Shown here: in pieces, positions 27,401 through 34,829 of the stretch | Layout of the letters: each line of letters begins with the position of its first letter | Position numbering within the stretch: position 1 is the first letter of the stretch | Assembly: GCA_021413735.1 (NCBI GenBank) | Contig: JAIOPV010000275.1 | Span: 1 to 48,987 of the forward strand | Length of the DNA: 48,987 nucleotides | Direction of reading: 5' to 3' | Origin: Planctomycetota bacterium | Lineage (GTDB): Bacteria; Planctomycetota; Planctomycetia; Gemmatales; Gemmataceae | The notes under the pieces: model-generated | What the model was told of the DNA's origin: nothing | Seen by the model: the letters and a program-made list of their open reading frames with translations, nothing else | Databases searched by the model: none | Program-made: the position numbers and the translations under genes

Positions 27401-29941
27401 CTCCTCGTCGCAGCCGCTCGCGTTGTGCTCCATGGCGATCAGGGAACGCTCGCGAATCAGACAGATGCGCTCGCTCGCGGTCGTCGGTTGCCGCCTGACT
27501 TGGTGCCCACTCGTCCGGGCGAGCCCGAGGTTGGCGAACGGCCGCAGGTCGAGAAGTTGCTGTTCCCGAATGGCACCGGGGGCTTCAGTCCGGATGGCCG
27601 CGAATACGTCGTGACGGGCACCCCTCCCGCACCGTGGACCAACGTGATTGCGAATCCGTCGGTGGGGTTCCTCGCGACCGATTCCGGTGTGGGTTACACC
27701 TGGGTCGGCAATAGTCAGTCGAATCGGCTGACGCCGTGGAGCAACGACCCGGTGAGCGATCCGCCAGCCGAAATCGTGTATCTACGCGACGAAGAAAGTG
27801 GTCACTTCTGGACAACGACCTCGCGACCTGCAGGTGGAACAACCGAGACGCGACACGGTCATGGCTACACCACTTACCTTGCCGACCGCAACGGCCTCAC
27901 CACGGAATTGACGGTCTTCGTGCCGGTTGCCGATCCAGTGAAGATCCTGCGGTTGCGGGTCACGAACCGCGCCAATCGTAACCGAAAGCTCTCGGCGGCA
28001 TTCTTCGCGGAATGGGTTCTCGGCGTGAATCGCGAACAGACGGCCCCGTTCATCGTGACCGAAACCGATTCGGAATCTGGGGCGTTCCTCGCCCGCTGCG
28101 CATTCAACGACAGCTTCGGAAACAGCGTTGCATTCAGCGACACAAACTTGAGGCCGCGAACCTTCACCGGCAACCGCGTCGAGTTCCTCGGTCGGAATCG
28201 TTCCCCATCGCAGCCCGCGGCAATGCGGCGTGTTGGACTCAGCGACCACGTTGGCCCTGGGTTGGACCCGTGCGTTGCGCTCATGGGGCGATTCGATGTC
28301 GCCGCGAATGGCACTGCCGATGTCGTGTTCGTGCTTGGCGAAACGAACGACGCAGCGACAGCCGCAAACCTCGCCACCCGCTATCGCGATCCTGGCGTGG
28401 TCAACGCTGCTCTGAAGGAAGTGACCGCCGCGTGGGACCAACGGCTCTCGGTTGTGCAGGTCCGAACGCCGGTTCCCGAGTTCGATGTGCTTGTGAATCG
28501 CTGGCTGCCGTATCAAGTGCTGGCGTGTCGGCTGTGGGGTCGCTCCGCGTTCTACCAGTCCGGCGGGGCTTACGGATTCCGCGATCAGTTGCAGGACGTG
28601 ATGGCGCTGCTCTACGCGGAACCCGGCGAAGCTCGGGCACAGATTCTTCGCGCTGCCGCACGCCAGTTCCCGGAAGGCGATGTTCAGCACTGGTGGCACC
28701 CGCCATCCGGTCGCGGCGTTCGCACTCGCTTCTCGGACGACTTCCTGTGGCTCCCGTACTCCGTGAGCCGCTACATCGCTGTGACCGGTGACACCGCGAT
28801 TCTCGATGAAGAGGTGCCGTTCCTGCGTGGGCCGGCGCTCAAGCCGAACGAGCAAGAGGAGTACTACCTGCCCGAAGTCTCCGACCAGACGGACACGGTT
28901 TACGGGCACTGCCTGCGTGCTCTCGCTCACGGTTGGAAACTCGGTCCACATGGCATTCCGCTGATGGGCTGCGGCGACTGGAACGACGGCATGAATCTTG
29001 TCGGGGCGGGCGGCACCGGCGAGAGCGTGTGGGTTGCATGGTTCCAGATTCTCGTGCGTGGTGAGTTCGCGGAACTGGCTGCTTCGCGAACCGACAACGA
29101 AACGGCAACTCGCCTGCGTGATGAAGCGAAGCAGTTGCGGCAGGCCGTCGAGGCTCATGCGTGGGATGGCGAGTGGTATCTGCGGGCATGGTTCGACGAC
29201 GGCACTCCGCTCGGCTCGCACACGAACAACGAGTGCCGCATCGACTCATTGCCGCAAACGTGGTCGGTGCTCGCTGGCGGTGAGGACAAGCAGCGTTCCA
29301 TTCAAGCCGTCGATTCCGCTGTGAAGCATCTCGTCGATCGCGATTCACGACTCGTGAAGCTGTTCGAGCCGCCGTTCGACAAAGGCAACCTGCATCCGGG
29401 GTACATCAAGGGCTACGTGCCGGGTATCCGCGAGAACGGCGGGCAGTACACGCACGCGGCTATCTGGCTCGTGCAGGCACTTGCTGGACTCGATCGCGGC
29501 GGGCAAGCGTTTGAACTGTGGAAGATGCTCAGTCCGCTGTCGCACGCTGACTCGCCCGAGGGGGTCACACGCTACAAGGTGGAACCATACGTTGTCGCGG
29601 CGGATGTGTACGGCGTGCCGCCCCACGTCGGACGCGGCGGGTGGACATGGTACACCGGCTCAGCCTCGTGGCTCTATCGGGCCGCGATCGAAACGCTTCT
29701 TGGGTTCACCAAGCTTGGCGACCGTCTCTCGTTCAACCCCAAGATCCCCGCGACCTGGGACCGCTTCGAGGTGGAATATCGGCACGGAAACACCCGCTAC
29801 CGATGTCAGATCGAGAACCCGCACAAGGTCGAGCATGGCGTTGCCGAGGTTTGGCACAACGGCACGCGATTGCCCGAAGGGACGATTCCGCTGCGCGACG
29901 ACGGCCAGGAGCACACCGTGCGAATTGTTCTTGGTGGTTGA
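21443..29941 (+). CDS. ndvB: Cyclic beta-1,2-glucan synthase (NdvB/Cgs type)
   Basis: A giant 2832-residue membrane enzyme. After a cytoplasmic N-terminal region come membrane spans at about 390-440. A GT84 glycosyltransferase module follows, with LTLDADTVLPRDAARRLV near 597 and the acceptor motif HRWVRGDWQLLPWL near 747, then more spans to about 1000. A glycoamylase-like domain (SWGGTMFEYLMPRL ... HTPWGISESGF ... MAHHQGMGL) covers about 1340-1500, and the C-terminal GH94 phosphorylase module has GDWNDGMN near residue 2511. In rhizobia and Brucella this architecture initiates, elongates, cyclises and trims beta-1,2-glucans that act in the periplasm. The ATG at 21443 is chosen after the upstream hairpin. 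There is no obvious exporter (ndvA) directly beside it, though an ABC exporter gene lies 440 bases downstream. Confidence 0.9.
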   Translation: MELTLDKNAQPFPLQNLSTDPLRAELFGPDHLADFAHLLAGSVKVVVKPRSHLLLKRLHENAAILRKARDAAAIMARSEPLMPDAEWLLDNFFVIEDVLREVRTDLPRSYAHELPLVAAGPWAGLPRVYVIAVALISHTDSHLDDAQILRFVQSYQEVAPLTTGELWAVPTMLRLALLENLRRLSTQMLGTQAEREKAVLWVHKAASSSVPPLPNEPSDAFLVGWHQAVRDLGETPPIIWDVAGDLTEVLRREHRRQAANQVSVGNCVTSLRLLNAIDWHSYFEQASLVEAILRTEPTGVYVRQELSTRDRYRRAVEQLAKAAKQCEVEVARLVLTRAGCGTTPREQHIGYHLIAEGRKSFAKELGCRFPFRDRWRTFLTDHPHNVYFGGLALVTGLLVGLAVLLAATAGAQWWLLVLIGLLALLPASDVAVAVVNVLVCRVLPPRVLPKLDFASGIPSEHLTMVVIPGMLLKPESAAALCERLELHYLANPDPRLRFALLTDWSDAPNETAPEDDSLVKAAIAGIHCLNERHAVDGQGLFFLFHRKRLFNPSEGVWMGWERKRGKLDEFNRLLRGATDTSYIVQTGDAAKLDVRFVLTLDADTVLPRDAARRLVATLAHPLNRPVLSADGRRVIAGYGVLQPRVSFLYKTGLRSRFARIFAGSAGIDPYSSASSDVYQDLFGWGTFTGKGLYDVDAFHATAGRAFPENSILSHDLIESNFARCGLVTDVEVFDDFPAKYHAYAKREHRWVRGDWQLLPWLRRTVPTATGRMPNVLTSLGYWKIIDNLRRSLVPIALVVLLALGWTVLPGPAWAWSLTAFAVLAIPLVLQFLGILSALVWSGRPRAVLRGARQSLGSTFGQLGLVAAFLPNQALLVLDAITRTLYRLAISKRPLLEWETAAAAESRLGTGLLQFLGTMWQAVSLAVGLGVLLALVNPDSLGAAAPWLLVWVSSPVIAWFVSRPLKETLQSLTATQQHELRRMARKTWRFFETFVTAEDNWLPPDNYQENPKGVVAHRTSPTNKGLLLLSTLSAHDLGYIGLPDLVTRIGRTFDTLDRMHRFRGHFLNWYETTTLRPLPPDYVSTVDSGNLLGCLLATKNGLLEKADEPIPSRAAVNGLLDTLDLASESMPAGTVDALRKHLAAAPGDLIGWADFLEVAEKFANQLPVPTGDLGFWLRALNDQICGLRGELTAVCPWVAELRATPVNERQVSPFAELNTPAGTRQWADRLPLLRADLAKHNGTDALAAALDHSQANTIVTQLNDLASRAEGFANAMDFRFLYNEARHLFSIGYNVPLERLDSAHYDLLASEAALTSFLAVARGVVPRKHWFQLGRLVTPAAGLPGLLSWGGTMFEYLMPRLVLAPAPGTMLDVAYQATVARQIEYGGQTHTPWGISESGFAVLSPEGDYQYQSFGVPGLGLKRGLSKDLVVAPYATMLATMMDAPGAVANFSALRALGGEGPFGFYEAIDFTPDRLNRDERCRVVQSYMAHHQGMGLCAITNRLLRDVHCRRLSAEATVRAVDLLLQERVPLDAPEVRPPEVEGEVATPTSPTSEVSRRLTTADTPAPRSHLLSNGNYTVMLTNSGGGYSTCRGLAVTRWRTDPTRDSSGTFVYIRDTETSKQWSVGHQPLGVMAEDYEVIFSADKAEFRRRDGMIETKMELVVAPDQDAEVRRITLVNHDSRPHSVEVTSYAEIVLNDQRADLAHPAFGKLFLETEWLSQYDALLCRRRPRAADQQPMFAVHLVSADANANRSTEHETDRSKFLGRRRSAANPESLSHRLSSTVGPVLDPVFSLRKTVRLAPGDSATLAFITAVSSSREAALSLADHYHAPAASDRAFDLAWAHSRVELRHLGVSAAESHIYQRLAGHVLFPPLALRALVALRENRQGQPALWRYGISGDLPIVVVCVSDGDGMPLARQALKAHAFWRGRGFPVDLVLLADRPASYREELYQDLSTLARSSDSRDVIDKPGGVFVRKVQPGSEDRTLLVAAARVVLHGDQGTLANQTDALARGRRLPPDLVPTRPGEPEVGERPQVEKLLFPNGTGGFSPDGREYVVTGTPPAPWTNVIANPSVGFLATDSGVGYTWVGNSQSNRLTPWSNDPVSDPPAEIVYLRDEESGHFWTTTSRPAGGTTETRHGHGYTTYLADRNGLTTELTVFVPVADPVKILRLRVTNRANRNRKLSAAFFAEWVLGVNREQTAPFIVTETDSESGAFLARCAFNDSFGNSVAFSDTNLRPRTFTGNRVEFLGRNRSPSQPAAMRRVGLSDHVGPGLDPCVALMGRFDVAANGTADVVFVLGETNDAATAANLATRYRDPGVVNAALKEVTAAWDQRLSVVQVRTPVPEFDVLVNRWLPYQVLACRLWGRSAFYQSGGAYGFRDQLQDVMALLYAEPGEARAQILRAAARQFPEGDVQHWWHPPSGRGVRTRFSDDFLWLPYSVSRYIAVTGDTAILDEEVPFLRGPALKPNEQEEYYLPEVSDQTDTVYGHCLRALAHGWKLGPHGIPLMGCGDWNDGMNLVGAGGTGESVWVAWFQILVRGEFAELAASRTDNETATRLRDEAKQLRQAVEAHAWDGEWYLRAWFDDGTPLGSHTNNECRIDSLPQTWSVLAGGEDKQRSIQAVDSAVKHLVDRDSRLVKLFEPPFDKGNLHPGYIKGYVPGIRENGGQYTHAAIWLVQALAGLDRGGQAFELWKMLSPLSHADSPEGVTRYKVEPYVVAADVYGVPPHVGRGGWTWYTGSASWLYRAAIETLLGFTKLGDRLSFNPKIPATWDRFEVEYRHGNTRYRCQIENPHKVEHGVAEVWHNGTRLPEGTIPLRDDGQEHTVRIVLGG

Positions 29942-30003
29942 AGTAGCCGATATGACAGCGGTTATGGAAATGCCGGTTTTTCCAGACAGAACGGAGGGCT
30001 GAT

Positions 30004-30019
30004 TGGCGCGCAGTCTGCA
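30004..30019 (+). promoter_or_regulatory. Sigma-54-like promoter upstream of a small gene
   Basis: TGGCGCG-CAGT-CTGCA has GG at 30005-30006 and GC at 30017-30018 with the required N10 spacing. It differs from consensus at the fourth base (G for A) and at the first T of TTGC. The expected transcript start is near 30030, ahead of the ATG at 30052. Confidence 0.5.
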
Positions 30020-30051
30020 CGTCTATGGATTACCATCTCAGACCTGCAACG

Positions 30052-30270
30052 ATGAGGGACTCCGTGAATAACCGACAACCAACTTTTGACCGTTCTCAGA
30101 CGAACAACGAGGCTGACAACATTTGGGCCGACGAGGAGAGTCTGGTTGCTGATAGCCGTGCAGATTTGACTCCTTCGCAAATGGTCGAGCAGAGGCTCAT
30201 TGGGATGCTGAAGTCTTCACCGCTTCTCGTGAGCCAAGTCCAGCGCCGTCTCCAGTCGTGCGGTCGCTGA
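30052..30270 (+). CDS. Small protein, possibly a truncated BON-domain protein
   Basis: A 72-residue protein. The first half is polar and disordered in appearance (MRDSVNNRQPTFDRSQTNNEADNI). The end reads MVEQRLIGMLKSSPLLVSQV, which resembles the first helix of BON domains in planctomycete stress proteins, but the domain then stops. The frame opens at 30025, yet that ATG would precede the predicted sigma-54 transcript start, so 30052 is preferred. It is followed by a clean terminator. Confidence 0.4.
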   Translation: MRDSVNNRQPTFDRSQTNNEADNIWADEESLVADSRADLTPSQMVEQRLIGMLKSSPLLVSQVQRRLQSCGR

Positions 30271-30311
30271 CTCCGCATGAGTTCCTCTCCTTATCACCTC
30301 TCCATCTCATG

Positions 30312-30335
30312 CCGCCCACTTCGGGCGGTATTTTC
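30312..30335 (+). terminator. Intrinsic terminator after the small gene
   Basis: CCGCCC-ACTTC-GGGCGG is a perfect 6-bp stem with a 5-base loop, followed by TATTTTCTC. It separates the small gene from the ABC exporter gene. Confidence 0.7.
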
Positions 30336-30385
30336 TCGCGCTGCGACTGGCTGTCGCGTTTTTCGATCATTCGCCTGAGGACGAC

Positions 30386-32251
30386 ATGCCTGCGAAATCG
30401 ACCCAAGAGGTCGCCGCCTTCAACAGAGAAGTTCGTGAGTTGGCGGTCACGGCTCGCAAAACCTGGCAAATGCTCTCGAAATCGCATCGCGGAGCGCTGC
30501 TGGCTGCGGTTGCCATCATGGCCTTCGGCGGGGTTGCGGCCACGGGCATCCCTCTGCTTTCCGGTATGCTCGTTGATCGAGTCGCAACGGGAATTCAGTC
30601 TGGCGAATCGAAGGCAGTGGTGCTTGAGGCTGTGGCCTTAGTTCTCGCTGGAATCGGCTGCATGATCCTGGTCCGCGAGTTCCTCCAGGTTCTCCGTCGC
30701 TTTCTTGTCGAAAACACGTGTACCCGCATTGAACGGCACACGACGGTGAAGGTGATTTCCCATCTGGTGCAAGCCAATCTCTCAGGACTGACGCACGAAA
30801 AGATTGGAGCTTTGCACGGACGAATCTTCCGCGCGGTCGGTGGGTTCATGCGGTTGTTGCGGCTGTCGTTTTTGGACTTCTTCCCGGCGCTTGTCGTTGG
30901 CGTCTTCGCAATCACCACGGCGATTTGGAAACAACCTTGGTTGGGGTTAGCTATGCTCGGGGTGATCCCGGCGTCGCTGGCGTTGACCGTCTGGCAACTT
31001 CGATCGCAAAAGCGAGTTCGCTTGCGGCTCATGAAAGTGAACGAGGAGATGGATGGCACCGTCGTGGAACTCCTCGGCGGATTGGATTATGTGCGAGTGG
31101 CGAATGCGCACGCCCACGAATTGCGGCGAGTCTCGAAGGCTGCGGAGCAGAAACGCTCCAAGGAACTGAAGCATCACATTGCGATGTCGTTCTTCGGGGC
31201 TGGGAAGGCACTCATCGAAGGCTTGTTCCATGTCGGCGTTCTCGCACTTGCCGCGTATCTGGCGATCTCCGGGCAGATCAGCTTCGGAGACATCCTGACA
31301 TTCTCCATGTTGTACCTGAGCGCGATGGCTCCTCTGAACGAGATCCATCGTGTCCTCGACGAAGGCCATGAAGCGAGTCTGCGGGTTCTCGATCTTCAGG
31401 AACTCCTGGCAATCCCTGTGGATCCTTCGTTCAAGACACCAACCCATACGGAACCCAGGCTCGATGACACCTGCCCGGTTATCCGCGTCGAGGGGCTACA
31501 TGTGGACTACGCGCTTCCCGACGGCCGGCCGGCTCCGGCACTTCGTGGCATTGATCTCGTCGTTCACGCAGGAGAGACGATCGGCGTTGCCGGCAAATCG
31601 GGGTGCGGGAAATCAACGTGGCTCAAGGTTCTGATGCGGCTCCTGCATCCCCGTGAGGGCAAGCTCTGGTTGATGGGCATCCCGCTTGAAGAAGTGTCAC
31701 GCGAAACGATCAGCCAACTGATCGGATACGTTGGCCAGAATCCGTTCATATTCAGCGGCACCATCGAGGAGAACATCACCTACGGTGCCCAGAGATACTT
31801 GCCGGAAGATGTCGCGAAGGCGGCCAAGTTGGCCTGCATTCATGATGAGATTCTTGCGATGGAAGACGGCTACAAGACCGCAGTCGCCGAGCGAGGCGTG
31901 AACCTCTCCGGTGGGCAGCGGCAGCGAATCGCACTGGCCCGGGTCTTCCTCCAGAATCCGCCCATTCTCGTTCTCGATGAAGCGACAAGCGCCCTGGACA
32001 CCATCAGCGAGCGGCAAGTTCAACACGCGATCGGCACGGCGAGCAGGAACCGCACGGTCATCATGGTCGCTCACCGACTCAGCACGTTCGCAGATGCGGA
32101 CCGAATCTTGGTCTTCGATGATGGGCGGCTCGTCGAAACGGGATCGTATCAGGAGTTGCTGGCTCAGGAGGGCATGTTCGCCGATCTGGTCCGTGCCGCA
32201 GAGTCGCGGACAGGAGAAGCCCACGTGCTGGGGCCACTAATCCACGTATGA
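30386..32251 (+). CDS. ABC exporter, fused membrane and ATP-binding domains
   Basis: A 621-residue half-transporter. Six membrane spans fill about residues 30-320 (LLAAVAIMAFGGVAATGIPL; ALAAYLAISGQISFGDILTF). The ATPase domain has Walker A AGKSGCGKST near 403, the Q-loop YVGQNPFIFSG, the signature LSGGQRQRIALAR near 506, Walker B ILVLDEATSALD near 528 and the H-loop MVAHRLST. The type is that of homodimeric lipid, glucan or peptide exporters. Its closeness to the glucan synthase allows the guess that it exports cyclic glucan as NdvA does, but a terminator and a small gene stand between them. RBS: AGGA just before the ATG. Confidence 0.88.
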   Translation: MPAKSTQEVAAFNREVRELAVTARKTWQMLSKSHRGALLAAVAIMAFGGVAATGIPLLSGMLVDRVATGIQSGESKAVVLEAVALVLAGIGCMILVREFLQVLRRFLVENTCTRIERHTTVKVISHLVQANLSGLTHEKIGALHGRIFRAVGGFMRLLRLSFLDFFPALVVGVFAITTAIWKQPWLGLAMLGVIPASLALTVWQLRSQKRVRLRLMKVNEEMDGTVVELLGGLDYVRVANAHAHELRRVSKAAEQKRSKELKHHIAMSFFGAGKALIEGLFHVGVLALAAYLAISGQISFGDILTFSMLYLSAMAPLNEIHRVLDEGHEASLRVLDLQELLAIPVDPSFKTPTHTEPRLDDTCPVIRVEGLHVDYALPDGRPAPALRGIDLVVHAGETIGVAGKSGCGKSTWLKVLMRLLHPREGKLWLMGIPLEEVSRETISQLIGYVGQNPFIFSGTIEENITYGAQRYLPEDVAKAAKLACIHDEILAMEDGYKTAVAERGVNLSGGQRQRIALARVFLQNPPILVLDEATSALDTISERQVQHAIGTASRNRTVIMVAHRLSTFADADRILVFDDGRLVETGSYQELLAQEGMFADLVRAAESRTGEAHVLGPLIHV

Positions 32252-32420
32252 ATAACCCCACGCAGAGGAATCTCACATCGAGATGCTGTGCAGGGTCATG
32301 CGCGACTTGGAGAACCCCACTGCCACGTTCGCTGCGGATTGAATCTGAAGCTCGATTCGCTCGTCACGACATTTCGACCGTTGTCGGGAATCTTCGATAA
32401 GAGTCTGGAACTGATACATT

Positions 32421-32436
32421 TGGCACTTCAATTGCA
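32421..32436 (+). promoter_or_regulatory. Sigma-54 (-24/-12) promoter for the XdhC-like gene
   Basis: TGGCACT-TCAA-TTGCA agrees with the consensus at every strongly conserved base, with GG at 32422-32423 and GC at 32434-32435. The predicted transcript start is near 32447, about 48 bases before the ATG at 32494. This is the best match of the set. Confidence 0.75.
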
Positions 32437-32493
32437 GCATCAAGCGCGGTCAATTCTTGTCCTCTGAAACCACTTGTCGTTCACGAGGCCGCC

Positions 32494-33642
32494 ATGCTCG
32501 AGTTGCGAGCGGTCACAACTGCTGCTATCCGTATGGTCGAACGTGGTGAGTCCACCGTCCTCGCAACCGTAATGAAAGTCGAAGGCTCTGCGTATCGGCG
32601 CGTCGGTGCACGCCTGCTCGTGGCGAACGTCGGTGAGCAGACCGGGGGAAGCCGCGAGAGTGGTTTGAAAGGCGACCTCGGGGCAAACGCCTGGCTGCGA
32701 ACCGAGAATGGACCGTGCGTCGTGAGCTACGATTCCACGACCGACGACGAAACTGCCTGGCAACTCGGCCTTGGCTGTAACGGTGCCGTCCATGTGCTAC
32801 TCGAACGGCTCACGACAGACGGACCGGACCCGTTGGCGTTCCCTCGTCGGTGCTTGCTTCAGGATAAACGGGGCGTGCTGGCGACTGTGTTTCGTGCTGA
32901 TCCCGAGACGGGATTTGCGATTGGCGAACGGCTCGCAGTGACTGAAAGCGGGGAGGCAGAGGGCGAATTCTCGCACCGAAGCCTCACTGAACGGGTTCGG
33001 CTTGATGCCGCCGAGTGCCTGTATCTCGACTCTTCCTGCGTCAACACCTACGCCCTCCCCACAGGCGAAGTCGAGATTTGTCTGGAAGTCATTCGACCAC
33101 CACGAAGACTCGTGATCTTTGGAGCGGGATCTGATGTTCCGCCGCTTGTTCAGGCCGCGAAACTCCTCGGCTGGCACGTCACGCTTGTCGATCGGCGGCC
33201 CACTTATGCTAATCAAGACGCATTCAAAGTAGCCGATGAAGTGATCGTCGCACCGGCCAGGAAAGCGTGTGAAACGCTTCGCTTCAATAACAATACCGCG
33301 GCGGTTGTGATGAATCACAACTTCTCGGAAGACCTCCTCACAGTGGAATCGTTGCTCCAGACTTCGACCCGTTACATCGGTGTACTTGGCCCACGAGCCA
33401 GAGCCGAGAAGTTGCTTGCCGAAGTGGACCGCCATTCCTCTGAACTGTCACCCGGTCAGTTCGCGAGACTGCACGCTCCCATCGGTCTGGATATCGGGGC
33501 TGAGAATCCTCAGGAGATTGCGGTCGCGGTTGTGGCTCAGATCGTCGCAACCTTCGCCGAGCGAGATGGCCGCGACCTGCGAGAGCGTGCCGGTTCCATT
33601 CGCCAACGGGAGTCTGCACAAGTCGCCGAGGTACTGGTATGA
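32494..33642 (+). CDS. XdhC/CoxI-family protein (molybdenum hydroxylase maturation type)
   Basis: A 382-residue protein. The N-terminal XdhC/CoxI domain has VMKVEGSAYRRVGARLLV and ends LGCNGAVHVLLE, with the Cys of GCNG. A C-terminal Rossmann domain (PRRLVIFGAGSDVPPLV) is followed by YIGVLGPRARAEKLL and HAPIGLDIGAENPQEIAVAV, all standard. Such proteins insert sulfurated Mo cofactor into xanthine dehydrogenase-type enzymes. No molybdenum hydroxylase gene is in the window. Members in stress clusters may have another role. A strong sigma-54-type site precedes it, and the topoisomerase gene follows after 65 bases, so both may be one transcript. Confidence 0.85.
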   Translation: MLELRAVTTAAIRMVERGESTVLATVMKVEGSAYRRVGARLLVANVGEQTGGSRESGLKGDLGANAWLRTENGPCVVSYDSTTDDETAWQLGLGCNGAVHVLLERLTTDGPDPLAFPRRCLLQDKRGVLATVFRADPETGFAIGERLAVTESGEAEGEFSHRSLTERVRLDAAECLYLDSSCVNTYALPTGEVEICLEVIRPPRRLVIFGAGSDVPPLVQAAKLLGWHVTLVDRRPTYANQDAFKVADEVIVAPARKACETLRFNNNTAAVVMNHNFSEDLLTVESLLQTSTRYIGVLGPRARAEKLLAEVDRHSSELSPGQFARLHAPIGLDIGAENPQEIAVAVVAQIVATFAERDGRDLRERAGSIRQRESAQVAEVLV

Positions 33643-33707
33643 CCCACATCGCGGTCGCTGGACTGGCTGTGGGATGAAGGAAGAGAGTTTTCGCCCAAGT
33701 CTGATGG

Positions 33708-34781
33708 GTGCCGAGAAGCAACTGCATGCCGCACGTCACCGTAACAATTCGAACGAAGCGAACGACCACCTCAACGGTATTCAAGTTCTCAAAGCGGGTT
33801 TCGCACTCGTGCGACGGAACGCCGGGCATTCGGCGCGAGCGAACCAAGGTCGGCTTTCGATACCGCGCAAGTGACGGTCGGATTCTCAATGATCCCGCCA
33901 CACTCGCGCGGATACGAGCCGTTGTAATTCCGCCTGCGTGGGAAGATGTCTGGATCTGCCACAACCCCAACGGCCACATCCAGGCGACCGGTCGAGATGC
34001 TCGTGGTCGGAAGCAATACCGCTATCACCCGGCTTTCCGTTCGTCGCAGGATGGCGAGAAGTTCGAGCGACTCGCCGCGTTTGGATCAGCGTTGGTCCGC
34101 ATCCGAACGCGAGTGGAAGCCGACCTTGCCCTTCCGGGATTGCCGAGAAAAAAGGTTCTCGCGGCGGTGGTGAAGTTACTCGACCAAACCCATCTGCGAG
34201 TCGGCAATGCCGAGTATGTGAAGGCAAACAAATCCTTTGGCCTCAGCACCCTCCGGGATCGCCATGTCGCCTTCGTGGGTGAATCGCTCCAGGTGCGATT
34301 CCGTGGCAAGAGCGGCGTCTGGCACGACCGAAGAGTGAACGACAGGGCACTGGCTCGCGTGGTGCGAACCTGCCGTGACATACCTGGTCAGCACTTATTC
34401 CAGTATCGCGACAGTCGCGGGAAGACCGGGCGTGTTGGGTCGGCAGATGTGAACGAGTACATCCGCGAGGCAGCAGGAGGAGCATACACCGCGAAGGACT
34501 TTCGCACCTGGGCCGGAACCGTTGCGGCGTTGGAGCAGTTGGGCAAGATGCCGGTGCCTGACTCGCAATGCGTCGCAGAGAAAGCGGTGGTTCATGTGAT
34601 TGAGCAAGTGGCAATTGAACTCGGCAACACACCTGCGGTCTGTCGAAAGAGCTACATTCATCCGCGGGTATTCGCTGCATTCGCGAATGGATCGCTCCCT
34701 CGCTGCCGTGCCCGAGCGGGACTTTCAGCGGCTGAACAGAGTGTTTTGAAGTTGTTGAATTCGCGAGCATCCCACAAATAA
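33708..34781 (+). CDS. DNA topoisomerase IB
   Basis: A 357-residue protein from GTG 33708 (ATG 33726 is an alternative with weaker context). The poxvirus/bacterial type IB features are present: N-terminal GFRYRASDGRILNDPATLARIRAVVIPPAW, LRVGNAEYVKANKSFGLSTLRDRH with the first catalytic Arg, TAKDFRTWAGTV with the second Arg, and CRKSYIHPRVF with nucleophile Tyr316. It relaxes supercoils by nicking one strand through a 3'-phosphotyrosine. Bacterial copies are optional and often in stress contexts, as here. It converges on the YsnF-like gene across a perfect terminator. Confidence 0.88.
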   Translation: MPRSNCMPHVTVTIRTKRTTTSTVFKFSKRVSHSCDGTPGIRRERTKVGFRYRASDGRILNDPATLARIRAVVIPPAWEDVWICHNPNGHIQATGRDARGRKQYRYHPAFRSSQDGEKFERLAAFGSALVRIRTRVEADLALPGLPRKKVLAAVVKLLDQTHLRVGNAEYVKANKSFGLSTLRDRHVAFVGESLQVRFRGKSGVWHDRRVNDRALARVVRTCRDIPGQHLFQYRDSRGKTGRVGSADVNEYIREAAGGAYTAKDFRTWAGTVAALEQLGKMPVPDSQCVAEKAVVHVIEQVAIELGNTPAVCRKSYIHPRVFAAFANGSLPRCRARAGLSAAEQSVLKLLNSRASHK

Positions 34782-34783
34782 CA

Positions 34784-34814
34784 ACGGGCAGGGGACTTTT
34801 TCCCCTGCCCGTTT
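34784..34814. terminator. Bidirectional intrinsic terminator
   Basis: AACGGGCAGGGGA pairs perfectly with TCCCCTGCCCGTT (13 bp) around CTTTT. It lies 2 bases past the topoisomerase stop and 16 bases from the stop of the convergent minus-strand gene, so it can end both transcripts. Confidence 0.85.
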
Positions 34815-34829
34815 CGATGTCACCTTCTC

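Noticed and set aside
27782-29221. 479-codon open frame on the minus strand
   Set aside because: Antisense to the GH94 region of the glucan synthase gene, with skewed composition and no ribosome site.
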